The notes beneath the pieces are model-generated. The model saw only the letters and a list, made by a program, of their open reading frames with translations. It was not told the origin of the DNA and did no database searches. This document shows, one piece after another, positions 35,375 to 42,779 of a DNA stretch of 64,000 nt. How positions within the stretch are numbered: position 1 is the first letter of the stretch; every line of letters begins with the position of its first letter. Made by a program: the position numbers and the translations under genes. Location: the NCBI GenBank assembly GCA_910579675.1, contig CAJTUF010000003.1:62001-126000 (forward strand), written 5' to 3'. This DNA is from an uncultured Muribaculaceae bacterium (GTDB taxonomy: Bacteria; Bacteroidota; Bacteroidia; Bacteroidales; Muribaculaceae).

Positions 35375-35403
35375 AAAAAAAATCCCGGCGACAGGAGATT
35401 TTT
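35375..35403 (-). terminator. Terminator of the HTH regulator operon
   Basis: On the minus strand AAAAATC (35403-35397) pairs with GATTTTT (35084-side arm at 35384-35378), with CC/GG in the inner stem. Eight T residues cover 35382-35375. It lies 45 bp after the regulator stop codon. Confidence 0.7.
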
Positions 35404-35448
35404 CCTTTTTGCAGTCTGGCTGGCTTTCCATCGCTTTCATGCGGATGG

Positions 35449-35730
35449 TCAAAGATTCAGATATTCCCGCAGGGCTTCGACATAGTCTTCAAATGCCCGG
35501 CGGCCTTGCCCGGTGATGCGGCACACGGTGCGCGTCTTTTTTCCGGCAAATCCCTTTTCGACAGAGATATATCCGGCAGAATGGAGCTTGTCGATCTGAA
35601 CGCTGAGATTGCCGGCGGTGGCATCGGTTTTTTCTTTGAGAAAAACAAAATCGGCCTCTTCGACATTCATGAGTATCGACATCACGGCAAGGCGTAGTTG
35701 GGAGTGCAGCAGTGGGTCGAGTTCTTTCAT
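35449..35730 (-). CDS. Winged-helix transcriptional regulator (HTH_34 type)
   Basis: A 93-residue ArsR/MarR-like winged-helix protein of the HTH_34 family. Helices and wing are visible in MKELDPLLHSQLRLAVMSIL, FVFLKEKTDATAGNLSVQID (recognition helix) and KLHSAGYISVEKGFAGKK (wing), then ITGQGRRAFEDYVEAL. The start ATG at 35730 overlaps the upstream stop as TAATG. The longer frame to 36063 is a shadow of the membrane-protein gene. The operon promoter carries two copies of a 17-bp palindrome, making this protein the obvious candidate to bind them and autoregulate (inference). Confidence 0.9.
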   Translation of the reverse strand: MKELDPLLHSQLRLAVMSILMNVEEADFVFLKEKTDATAGNLSVQIDKLHSAGYISVEKGFAGKKTRTVCRITGQGRRAFEDYVEALREYLNL

Positions 35731-36359
35731 TAACGGGCAGATTTGATTTTCCGGGAGATGATGAATGCCGGGATGATAAACATGAGGAGGAAGCAGAGGA
35801 TATAGAGCGGAACTACCCAAGAGTAAAGCAAGGGTATCTGACAAAGGTTGCAGATGATGATGGCAAATCCAGCGAACACCGAAAACAATCCTCCGAACAG
35901 ATAGGAGCCCTCGCGGAGCAGCAGCCCGCTGACAGTCGCTCCCATGCCTACGATGATAAATGCGTAGTAGAACATGGCGAGCCAAGCCTGCGGATAGCCG
36001 CATTGCTGGGCGATGAAGCAGGCTATGGTCAGGCCCATGGCTATATAGCCTACACATTTCCACAAGCCTTCGCTCACTTGGTCAAGATAGGTTTTTGAGG
36101 CGATTTTCTTCCGCTTGCTGTTTGCGAGAATTATGTTGGCCGGGATGCCGATAACGGGGATGGCAAACCATATGAAGTTGAACCACGGATTGTGGGTGGT
36201 CGAGAGGAGAATCCACGCGGCAACCGCTGTGACGATAGTCACCACGGCCCACATGACAGATATGCGGAGGTCGGGCACCGCTATGCGGTGTTTGGTGCTT
36301 TGAATCATGGTGGCTATCAGCTCCATGCTCTCTTGAGGGGTGAGTTTTTTGTCTTCCAT
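35730..36359 (-). CDS. Small polytopic membrane protein co-transcribed with the HTH regulator
   Basis: A 209-residue protein from ATG 36359 (MEDKKLTPQESMELIATMIQ); an upstream ATG at 36407 would lie inside the operator. A short cytoplasmic N-terminus is followed by about six hydrophobic segments: about 35-55, 60-77, 100-120, 125-145, 150-170 and 178-200. No family with known function is recognised, though pairing of such a protein with a one-domain HTH_34 regulator is frequent in Bacteroidota. The stop overlaps the regulator start (TAATG). A leader terminator at 36416-36445 precedes it. Confidence 0.8.
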   Translation of the reverse strand: MEDKKLTPQESMELIATMIQSTKHRIAVPDLRISVMWAVVTIVTAVAAWILLSTTHNPWFNFIWFAIPVIGIPANIILANSKRKKIASKTYLDQVSEGLWKCVGYIAMGLTIACFIAQQCGYPQAWLAMFYYAFIIVGMGATVSGLLLREGSYLFGGLFSVFAGFAIIICNLCQIPLLYSWVVPLYILCFLLMFIIPAFIISRKIKSAR

Positions 36360-36388
36360 GCTTGGGAGATTTTGGGGGTTTGTAAACA

Positions 36389-36405
36389 GGTTTATATCAT
36401 AAACC
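36389..36405. promoter_or_regulatory. Palindromic operator, copy 1 (leader)
   Basis: GGTTTATATCATAAACC has 7-bp arms GGTTTAT/ATAAACC around 3 bp. It lies between the promoter and the ATG at 36359. It is the exact reverse complement of the copy at 36469-36485. Confidence 0.7.
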
Positions 36406-36415
36406 ATAGGCGGCT

Positions 36416-36445
36416 TAAAAAAGAGCGGTCGCGCGTTGCCGCTCT
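36416..36445 (-). terminator. Terminator-like hairpin in the leader of the membrane-protein/HTH operon
   Basis: On the minus strand AGAGCGG (36445-36439) pairs with CCGCTCT (36428-36422), followed by six or more T residues (to about 36417). It starts only about 7 nt after the predicted transcript start and about 60 bp before the first ATG, so it looks like an attenuator. No gene ends nearby on this strand. Confidence 0.65.
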
Positions 36446-36456
36446 GTTTTCAGTTG

Positions 36457-36488
36457 CAAAGATAATTCGGTTTATGATATAAACCAAG
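36457..36488 (-). promoter_or_regulatory. Promoter of the membrane-protein/HTH operon
   Basis: On the minus strand, CTTG (36485-36488), a 20-bp spacer and TATCTTTG (36457-36464). The spacer contains palindrome copy 2, so a bound repressor would block RNA polymerase. Confidence 0.7.
36469..36485. promoter_or_regulatory. Palindromic operator, copy 2 (promoter spacer)
   Basis: GGTTTATGATATAAACC, arms GGTTTAT/ATAAACC, sits between the -33 and -7 elements. Its centre is 80 bp from that of copy 1. Confidence 0.75.
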
Positions 36489-36551
36489 CAAAGGAGCGAT
36501 GATTAGTGTTAATTAACAGATGTGGGCATATGATATGCCCCCGAATTGTGT

Positions 36552-36559
36552 TAACTTTG
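36552..36559 (+). promoter_or_regulatory. -7 box for recA
   Basis: TAACTTTG matches the -7 consensus 41 bp before the recA ATG. No -33 TTTG and no recognisable SOS box were seen. Confidence 0.5.
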
Positions 36560-36599
36560 CAGCGTAAACACGAATATACACCTCAACACCATCATATAT

Positions 36600-37823
36600 A
36601 TGGCAACAAAAGAAAGCAAAAAGAAGATGGCCGGCGCGTCGAAAAAAGATGCGGCCGATCCCCGTGCGGCCAAGCTCGAAGCCCTTGGAGAAGCTCTCGG
36701 CAAGATCGAGAAAAACTATGGCAAGGGCGCGATCATGAAGCTCGGCGACGACTCGATAGTGGATGTCGAGGTGATCCCCTCCGGCTCGATCAGTCTCAAC
36801 AATGCCTTGGGCGTGGGGGGCTACCCGCGCGGCAGAATAGTTGAGATCTTCGGTCCCGAATCGTCGGGTAAGACCACTCTGGCCATCCATGCCATAGCCG
36901 AGGCCCAGAAGCTCGGTGGCATTGCTGCCATAATTGATGCCGAGCATGCCTTCGACCGTTTCTATGCCGAGAAGCTGGGGGTGGATGTCAACAACCTCTT
37001 CATCTCCCAGCCCGACAACGGCGAGCAGGCTCTCGAGATTGCCGAGCAGCTCATCCGCTCGAGCGCCATCGACATTCTGGTGGTCGACTCCGTGGCCGCG
37101 CTCACTCCTAAAAACGAGATCGAGGGGGATATGGGCGACAGCAAGGTGGGCCTCCAGGCGCGCCTCATGTCGCAGGCCATGCGAAAGCTCACCGGCATCA
37201 TCAGCCGCACCAATACCTGCTGCATATTCATCAACCAGCTCCGCGAGAAGATCGGAGTGATGTTTGGCCCGTCGGAAACCACCACGGGTGGCAATGCGCT
37301 AAAGTTTTACTCATCGGTGCGAATTGATATCCGTCCCTCCACCACTCTCAAGGACAAGGAGGATAATGTGCTCGGCCGCCATGCCAAGGTGAAGGTGGTC
37401 AAGAACAAGGTGGCGCCTCCATTCAAGAGAGCCGAGTTTGACATCATGTTTGGCGAGGGCATCTCCCGCTCAAGCGAGATTATAGATCTCGGAGTGGAGC
37501 TGGGCATCATCACCAAGAGCGGTTCGTGGTTCAGCTACGACGGCTCGAAGCTCGCCCAGGGCCGTGATTCAGCCAAGCTCGTTATTGAAGACAATCCCGA
37601 GCTGGCCCAGGAGCTTGAAGAGAAGATAGCAGCCGCCCTCAAGGGTGCAGATGATATGGGCGCAAAGGCCAAAGGTGGCAAGAAGGCCGCCAAGGCTCCC
37701 GCTGCTCCCGCCGGAGATGATGAGCCTATTGACGATGATCTGATCGACGATGGCGAGCTCGATATCGACGATGATTTTGCCGATGATGAGGAGGCCGACC
37801 TCTTCTCTGTGGCCGAAGACTGA
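36600..37823 (+). CDS. recA: Recombinase RecA
   Basis: Forms ATP-dependent filaments on ssDNA, drives strand exchange and triggers LexA-type cleavage. 407 residues. A Lys-rich N-terminal extension (MATKESKKKMAGASKKDAAD) precedes the core. Walker A is GPESSGKTT, Walker B ILVVDSVAALTPKNEI, loop L2 is MFGPSETTTGGNALKFYSSV. The C-terminal domain runs to about 345. A linker KGGKKAAKAPAAPAG then leads into an Asp/Glu-dominated tail of about 36 residues, longer than in typical 345-355-residue RecA proteins. Acidic tails are known to restrain RecA loading. Monocistronic with a strong terminator. Confidence 0.98.
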   Translation: MATKESKKKMAGASKKDAADPRAAKLEALGEALGKIEKNYGKGAIMKLGDDSIVDVEVIPSGSISLNNALGVGGYPRGRIVEIFGPESSGKTTLAIHAIAEAQKLGGIAAIIDAEHAFDRFYAEKLGVDVNNLFISQPDNGEQALEIAEQLIRSSAIDILVVDSVAALTPKNEIEGDMGDSKVGLQARLMSQAMRKLTGIISRTNTCCIFINQLREKIGVMFGPSETTTGGNALKFYSSVRIDIRPSTTLKDKEDNVLGRHAKVKVVKNKVAPPFKRAEFDIMFGEGISRSSEIIDLGVELGIITKSGSWFSYDGSKLAQGRDSAKLVIEDNPELAQELEEKIAAALKGADDMGAKAKGGKKAAKAPAAPAGDDEPIDDDLIDDGELDIDDDFADDEEADLFSVAED

Positions 37824-37857
37824 TACTGACAGCTGTTAATTACGATAAACACCGGCC

Positions 37858-37889
37858 GGGCCCCTGACGCTCTTATGCGTCAGGGGCCC
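37858..37889. terminator. Bidirectional hairpin between recA and the capsid cassette
   Basis: A 13-bp perfect stem, GGGCCCCTGACGC (37858-37870) with GCGTCAGGGGCCC (37877-37889), around TCTTAT. It separates convergent transcripts. Confidence 0.8.
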
Positions 37890-37907
37890 GTTAATCATAC
37901 CGGAGGG

Positions 37908-38357
37908 TCATGCCCATGAGGGGAGTATCTGAGGGCGGGTGGCTCCGCGCAGGGCGGCCACCGATGCCACCATGGCAGCTGCCGACGAGGCTTCGCGGGC
38001 CACTTCGGCGGCTTCGTCGGGAGCCACCCCGGTGAGCGCTCCCGTGAGTGCCCTCAGAGCCGTGGCCTGCTCCATGGCAGCTCTTAGCACTGAGGCGTCT
38101 ATCGTGGCCGGAAGGTCGATCTCGATGATCAGGAATGGATCGGTGGCGGGATCTGACTCGTCGAGGTTGGTCGACTTGACCAGTGGCATCAGATCGAGGG
38201 CGAGGCGCGCGAATGAGCCGCGCAGGAGCTCGCGGAGAGCTGGCTCATGGGCCGGACGGAGTAGGTCGGGCAGACGGTCGCGGCGTCCGGCCCATGCCAT
38301 GGCGCCTCGTGCATAGAGCTGGCGCAGCATGGCTTCGACAGATAGTGTGAATGTCAT
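37908..38357 (-). CDS. Hypothetical protein, last gene of the capsid cassette
   Basis: A 149-residue acidic, Ala-rich protein that I do not recognise. The N-terminal part contains FTLSVEAMLRQLYARGAMAW, the centre LVKSTNLDESDPATDPFLII, and the C-terminal half long Ala/Glu helices (VAPDEAAEVAREASSAAAMV). It starts 30 bp after the preceding small gene and ends facing recA. Position in the cassette suggests a head-completion or tail-joining protein, but nothing in the sequence proves it. Confidence 0.65.
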   Translation of the reverse strand: MTFTLSVEAMLRQLYARGAMAWAGRRDRLPDLLRPAHEPALRELLRGSFARLALDLMPLVKSTNLDESDPATDPFLIIEIDLPATIDASVLRAAMEQATALRALTGALTGVAPDEAAEVAREASSAAAMVASVAALRGATRPQILPSWA

Positions 38358-38387
38358 GATGAGGAATTGATTGTCAAGGTGTGTGAG

Positions 38388-38846
38388 TCAAGGGCGACGA
38401 CAGTCGCGGGTATTGGCCCGCTGGAGTATGCGCAGCGCTGTGGCGGGAGAAATGAAAAAACTTGATGCGCGTCCGGCCGAGAGCACCAGAGCCAACGCTC
38501 CCGACAGCGTATCGGCCCTCCCTGCCTCAAGTTCGGCGCGGCAACGGGTGGCGATCTCCAGCCACTTGCCCCGTCCGTAGCGGGCAACAGTGGCCGGAGG
38601 CATCGCCATCACTTTGCCCACCACTCTGAGCGCGTAGTCATAGTCGACATAATAGCCGGGCGCTTCGTGGGCGAGGGCCGCTCCGATTATCTCCCGTTGA
38701 CTCATGGCCACGCGCGAGCGGCGGAATATGAGGCGGCAGAGCCTCACGAAGTCGCGGCTGCGCTCGGCTGCGAATCGAGTGGGATCGCTGGAAGCGATGA
38801 GTGGTGGGCGTGTGGTGTGATGGATAGTAGATGGTGTGTGGTTCAT
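38388..38846 (-). CDS. Hypothetical protein of the capsid cassette
   Basis: A 152-residue basic protein from the ATG at 38846 (MNHTPSTIHHTTRPPL). An in-frame ATG at 38888 is upstream of the expected transcript start and is rejected. Recognisable features are only a positively charged stretch (DFVRLCRLIFRRSRVAMSQR) and GYYVDYDYALRVVGKVMA; the N-terminal 20 residues look disordered. Its own -7 box suggests it can be made independently of the portal gene. A DNA-binding or packaging accessory role is speculative. Confidence 0.6.
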   Translation of the reverse strand: MNHTPSTIHHTTRPPLIASSDPTRFAAERSRDFVRLCRLIFRRSRVAMSQREIIGAALAHEAPGYYVDYDYALRVVGKVMAMPPATVARYGRGKWLEIATRCRAELEAGRADTLSGALALVLSAGRASSFFISPATALRILQRANTRDCRRP

Positions 38847-38885
38847 AGTACAAGTCGAAGTTGTAATATTGTTGTGTTGTGTTGG

Positions 38886-38893
38886 CAAAATTA
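38886..38893 (-). promoter_or_regulatory. Internal -7 box in the capsid cassette
   Basis: The minus strand reads TAATTTTG, 40 bp before the ATG at 38846. Two GTTAACGAG direct repeats (38928-38936, 38938-38946) lie just upstream, overlapping the portal stop codon. The -33 is not evident. Confidence 0.45.
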
Positions 38894-38938
38894 CAACAGA
38901 TGGGTGGCAGGATAGCGGCCCGCAAAGGTTAACGAGTG

Positions 38939-40303
38939 TTAACGAGATGTGTTTTGTATTAGTGCCGCGATTTTTCGGTCGCGGGCATCGACAAAGGAGT
39001 CGAAAGCGGCAAAGGTGTCGAGCAGAGCTATCCCCGAGGCATTCATCTGGGCCTCAAATAGGGCTGCCGAGCGCGAATTATCGGTGGTGGCATGGCCTCC
39101 GAGAGCATCGCTCACACCGCTTATCTGCTGCATGAGTTTAAGCTCCATCTCAAGCAGGTGATAGGCCGATGCGGGCTCGTTGCTGTTGACAAGTTGGCGG
39201 GGCGTGTGGCCCGGGTCGCCCGGTTTATATAGTATCACACCGTCGGGCCTCGCCCATTGGCGGGCTATGTCGGCAATGTCGTGGCCGCGTGGAATCTGGT
39301 CGCACGGAAAGAGCAGAGCTCCTTTGGCCGAGGTGCCTATCACGTGATCAATCAATGTGATGAGCCGATTGACATAACGTTGCTGATCGATCACATCGGC
39401 CACAAGCGAATGAACTTCTCCGGCTATAAGAGGATAGAGCTTTATTACAAACGGATGTGAGCCATGGGCCCACGGTGAGGGATAGGATGCGATCATGGTG
39501 CCGTCGGGCAGATACCATCGGCACTGCCATGTGAGCGAGGTGTCGCTTCTCACCGCCACTGTATCTCCGAGCTCCGGACGCTGATCTGTGGCCTGGAGTT
39601 CGGTGTAGTGGCCCGTGGCGCGGTCGTGGCATCGCAGGGTTGTGTCGGCATCGAGTGTCCATACCTCCACCACACGGCATCGGCCTGGGGCGGGGGCGCC
39701 GAATGGCGATGTCGCGGCGCCGAAGGTGTCGTGTCGGCCGGTGGCGGCTTGACGCAGGTTCACCGCTCGGTCGCCCCCTTCGGGAGCGAATCGCCCAGTG
39801 AGTTCCCTAAGGCTCATATCGTGGGTCATACCGATCAGCTCGATGTCGCAGCCGCGCGGATCGGTGAATGAGTTGACAAAAAAGCGTGATGGATCCACAT
39901 TGTCGACCCATACGCCGCATCCGGCGGGGCGCCGTTCGCTCACTATGCGCTGGATGGCGCATCCCGAGATAAGAAACTCCTCGAGCATCCGGCAGTCGAG
40001 CTCGCCCAGCATATTGGCGCGCTTTATGGCTTCGAGAGGGCCATGGGTCAGGTTCTCCTTGCGAGCCGTTTCGGCCCGGTAGCGGTAGCGCCCCACCACG
40101 GTTTTCACCATCTGGCGTATGAGATTGTTGGCCAAAGGTTTCTTGCCGCTCTGCTCAGTAAATTCTTTTTCGGTTATGGTGCGTCCGTTGACTGTGATCG
40201 GATCGCGCCACTGGCGCCCGAATGTGTAGTCGATCTGTCGGCTGCGGCATTGTCGTAGCCCGGCGAGGGCCTGGTAGGCCCGGCAAGCGGAATCGAAGGG
40301 CAT
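38939..40303 (-). CDS. Portal-like phage head protein
   Basis: A 454-residue protein with portal-like organisation. The N-terminal segment YTFGRQWRDPITVNGRTITE and KKPLANNLIRQMVKTVVGRY match the clip/stem entry of P22/SU10-type portals. DNVDPSRFFVNSFTDPRGCDIELIG is a wing-domain strand pattern. SLVADVIDQQRYVNRLITLI and LLEMELKLMQQISGVSDALG are the long crown-forming helices. Tailed-phage portals of this type are often longer, so this one is compact. It follows the 198-residue connector-like gene by 4 bp. No terminase is present to use it, which is the key oddity. Confidence 0.7.
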   Translation of the reverse strand: MPFDSACRAYQALAGLRQCRSRQIDYTFGRQWRDPITVNGRTITEKEFTEQSGKKPLANNLIRQMVKTVVGRYRYRAETARKENLTHGPLEAIKRANMLGELDCRMLEEFLISGCAIQRIVSERRPAGCGVWVDNVDPSRFFVNSFTDPRGCDIELIGMTHDMSLRELTGRFAPEGGDRAVNLRQAATGRHDTFGAATSPFGAPAPGRCRVVEVWTLDADTTLRCHDRATGHYTELQATDQRPELGDTVAVRSDTSLTWQCRWYLPDGTMIASYPSPWAHGSHPFVIKLYPLIAGEVHSLVADVIDQQRYVNRLITLIDHVIGTSAKGALLFPCDQIPRGHDIADIARQWARPDGVILYKPGDPGHTPRQLVNSNEPASAYHLLEMELKLMQQISGVSDALGGHATTDNSRSAALFEAQMNASGIALLDTFAAFDSFVDARDRKIAALIQNTSR

Positions 40304-40307
40304 AGGG

Positions 40308-40904
40308 TCAGATTGGGTTAGGGTTATGGATGTTGGCTGATGATGGATTGAAGTCGGCCATCGAGGCGAGCAGCAGAGGGTCGAAAACTATCGGCTCCGC
40401 TTCGTCGTCGGCGTCATATTCGGGCGCCGGCGCCACATAAGTGAGCAACTCAACGGTGGCTCCCTCCTGAGCCGGACACACGAGGATTGACCCGTCGGGA
40501 TCGGATGTTGCAAGTGGGCGCTTACTGTCGGGCCGCAAAAACGGATTGTCGGCGGCAAGGTCGGCCTCGGAGCCGGGTGGCGAGAGGGCTACGGCGCGGC
40601 TCCAGCCAGTGAGCCTTACCGCAAGAACGCGGGTTGACTCAGACGGTAGAATCATACGGGCCCTTCGTGACGTGCTGTCGACAACTGTAAGGCGGGCTGA
40701 TGTAGAGCCGTCGGCCACCGGCAGCAGTTGGGGCGGGGCAGTGGCGTAGATATGCCTCAACCAGTCGGCGACCTCGCGACCCATATGGGCCGCGAGGTCG
40801 GTTCCGGTGGTGAGATCGGCTGCCACATCGCTGCGCAGAGGCTGATAGCCACGGCGCGTGAGCCACTCCCGGAGCAGCTCGGCGCGGGTGAATGATCTCA
40901 GCAT
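40308..40904 (-). CDS. Probable head-tail connector-like protein
   Basis: A 198-residue protein starting 3 bp after the capsid gene stop. The N-terminal helices (MLRSFTRAELLREWLTRRGY, HMGREVADWLRHIYATAP) and strands (ARLTVVDSTSRRARMILPSE, VELLTYVAPAPEYD) are arranged like small adaptor or connector proteins of tailed phages, which sit next to portal genes. The C-terminal tail is acidic, then Asn-rich (ADFNPSSANIHNPNPI). Assignment rests mainly on order between capsid and portal genes. Confidence 0.5.
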   Translation of the reverse strand: MLRSFTRAELLREWLTRRGYQPLRSDVAADLTTGTDLAAHMGREVADWLRHIYATAPPQLLPVADGSTSARLTVVDSTSRRARMILPSESTRVLAVRLTGWSRAVALSPPGSEADLAADNPFLRPDSKRPLATSDPDGSILVCPAQEGATVELLTYVAPAPEYDADDEAEPIVFDPLLLASMADFNPSSANIHNPNPI

Positions 40905-40907
40905 GGG

Positions 40908-42197
40908 TCAGCCTATCACTCTGAGGTGGGTGAGGGGATGGCGCAGCACAAGACACGACGCCTCGGTGATCACGGTGGCATTGACATTTCTCACTCCTGA
41001 GCCTTTGAGATCAAGACACTCCACGCTCAGAGGCATGAATGTGTATTTGGTGATATACTCGGGATCGATGATCAGGCCGTCGTCGGCATGGTTGCAGGTG
41101 TCGAACACCTCGCTGTGGACCACGTAAAGGGTGCCAAACTTGGAGTGTATCTCGCTGAAGTCGATGCCCCAGCGGGTAGTCTTGTCGCCTGCGCCCACTG
41201 TGCGGTAGGGCTCCAGACGGTTTATGCGCTCTATAAGGCCCGATCCGGCAAAGAGTATCTTGCGGGTCGATCCGGCAGCCGCGCCTGTAAAAGCTTTGCG
41301 CATCATGGCCACCAGGCCGGCATGGGTGAGTTCATCCTCGGCAAGCATCACCGAGCCTCGAGCCTGCGACCAGATCCCCTCGGTGAGCAAGGTTTCATCG
41401 CCTGTGCGGCGGTTGGTAAGGCGAGCTTTCGTGCCGAAGAGGAAATTGCGCTCCATGCCCATGCGCATATCCATCACTGCCACCTCCTCCTGATCGGAAA
41501 AGCTCCAGCCCACCTCTTTGCGGGTGAGGCTCATGACGGTGCTCTGCTCCACTTGGGCCTTGAAGATCTGGCAGTTGTTGGATCCTCTGACAGGGAGCGA
41601 CTCAAATTGCGAGGTCTGCATATCGAGCTCCGAGGCGGCGCGGCCCATGCGTATGAGGCGGGTGTCGGGATCCACTGCAACATTGGGGCTTCCTTCCGAA
41701 TTGATATCGGGGTTGATGGCCACCACGTTGAAGCCTTCGCCGTCGGTCGCGCGGCTCTCGACATAGAGCACGAGTGCGGCGCGGTTTTTGAGTGTCTCAC
41801 CCTCGTCGTGGGCGCCTGCGACATCAGGCACGAGGATAGTCTCGGTAGGGGCGAAGATTGCATCGTCGGTAGTGACGAGCCGGAAACAGGGCTTGCCGCT
41901 GTAGGTGGCCGATGCTCCGGTGAGAGGTGTGAAGCTTTTCACCTTGGCCTCGGTGGGCTTGGTGTCGACGCTGAAATAATCGACACACATGGCTCCCGCC
42001 TTGCGGCTACCTATCATGCGTGAGATCTGGTCGACAGGAGTCGACATGGGTCGCACTCTCACCACGCGCTGCTCGATCTCGTTGAGGAGCAGACCGGGCG
42101 AATGAGAGTTGGCGAGGGTGGCGGTGAGAGGGCCGTCGGCAATGTGTGTGCCTGAGTTTGCGGCGCCGTTGATAATCTGTGTGTTTGGTTCGTTCAT
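40908..42197 (-). CDS. Major capsid protein-like (SU10/DUF5309 type)
   Basis: A 429-residue HK97-fold-like capsid protein. NEIEQRVVRVRPMSTPVDQI and SRKAGAMCVDYFSVDTKP form the E-loop/N-arm region. The central part contains NNCQIFKAQVEQSTVMSLTR and MDMRMGMERNFLFGTKARLT. The C-terminal A-domain contains RKILFAGSGLIERINRLEPY, TLYVVHSEVFDTCNHADDGL and IIDPEYITKYTFMPLSVECL. I recognise it as related to SU10/DUF5309 capsid proteins. The frame is complete and uninterrupted. A 73-bp gap separates it from the small scaffold-like gene upstream. Confidence 0.75.
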   Translation of the reverse strand: MNEPNTQIINGAANSGTHIADGPLTATLANSHSPGLLLNEIEQRVVRVRPMSTPVDQISRMIGSRKAGAMCVDYFSVDTKPTEAKVKSFTPLTGASATYSGKPCFRLVTTDDAIFAPTETILVPDVAGAHDEGETLKNRAALVLYVESRATDGEGFNVVAINPDINSEGSPNVAVDPDTRLIRMGRAASELDMQTSQFESLPVRGSNNCQIFKAQVEQSTVMSLTRKEVGWSFSDQEEVAVMDMRMGMERNFLFGTKARLTNRRTGDETLLTEGIWSQARGSVMLAEDELTHAGLVAMMRKAFTGAAAGSTRKILFAGSGLIERINRLEPYRTVGAGDKTTRWGIDFSEIHSKFGTLYVVHSEVFDTCNHADDGLIIDPEYITKYTFMPLSVECLDLKGSGVRNVNATVITEASCLVLRHPLTHLRVIG

Positions 42198-42270
42198 TGG
42201 TTGATTGTGTAGTGAAGTTTGTTGTATGTTGATTGTCGAAGTCGGCTTGAATGATGGTATTGAAGAGTGG

Positions 42271-42603
42271 TCAGTTGTCCCACACTCCTGGTTTCAATCC
42301 GGAGAGAAAGGCATCGGTGGCGGCTGTGATACGTCCGGCGGTTCCCGAGGGATCTACCGGTTGCCACATAGCCGGGCGGTTCATCATCTCGGCAGCGGCC
42401 TCGTTGCGTCCGCGCAGATAGCCTCGCTGTTCAGCCTCGGCCAGAAGATTGTCGATATCTGAGGTGACGGGCTCGGGAGCATTCTCCTCGCCGGCGGGCT
42501 CGCTGGCGGCAATCTGATCTGTAGGCTGAGTGGGAGATACTGCTCCACCATAGATGGCGGCGCTCTGCTCTTCCGAGATAGAGGTGACAGGTGTGTCGTT
42601 CAT
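42271..42603 (-). CDS. Scaffold-like small acidic protein, first gene of the capsid cassette
   Basis: A 110-residue acidic protein. The N-terminal 50 residues are low-complexity (SPTQPTDQIAASEPAGEENA), followed by a helix SDIDNLLAEAEQRGYLRGRN and EAAAEMMNRPAMWQPV. Small acidic helical proteins directly upstream of capsid genes are commonly scaffolds; here that is inference from position and composition. It is led by a -7 box at 42686-42693 and a 5'-terminal hairpin. Confidence 0.55.
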   Translation of the reverse strand: MNDTPVTSISEEQSAAIYGGAVSPTQPTDQIAASEPAGEENAPEPVTSDIDNLLAEAEQRGYLRGRNEAAAEMMNRPAMWQPVDPSGTAGRITAATDAFLSGLKPGVWDN

Positions 42604-42649
42604 AGTGGGATTGGTGTTAGGTTGGGATTGTTGTAGATAGAGAGAGTCA

Positions 42650-42693
42650 GTAGGTCGCGGCGATACCGGTGACCGACCTACGTTGCAAAGTTA
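42650..42693 (-). promoter_or_regulatory. Promoter and 5'-terminal palindrome of the capsid cassette
   Basis: The minus strand reads TAACTTTG (42686-42693). Directly after it GTAGGTCG (42681-42674) pairs with CGACCTAC (42657-42650), so the transcript would begin with a hairpin, or the palindrome is an operator. No -33 TTTG at standard spacing. Confidence 0.5.
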
Positions 42694-42779
42694 CGCAGCT
42701 CCTTTCCCGCCACCGCTGTCAAAATATCGCCCTCAGTGCGATATATCAGTTGCGGTGATGATAAACCGGAAAAAATTGC

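Noticed and set aside
35730..36063. Longer version of the HTH regulator starting at 36063
   Set aside because: The extension lies entirely over the membrane-protein gene; the TAATG overlap at 35730 is the natural start.
37908..42693. Attachment-site repeats flanking the capsid cassette
   Set aside because: I looked at both ends and saw no convincing direct repeat, tRNA gene or integrase.
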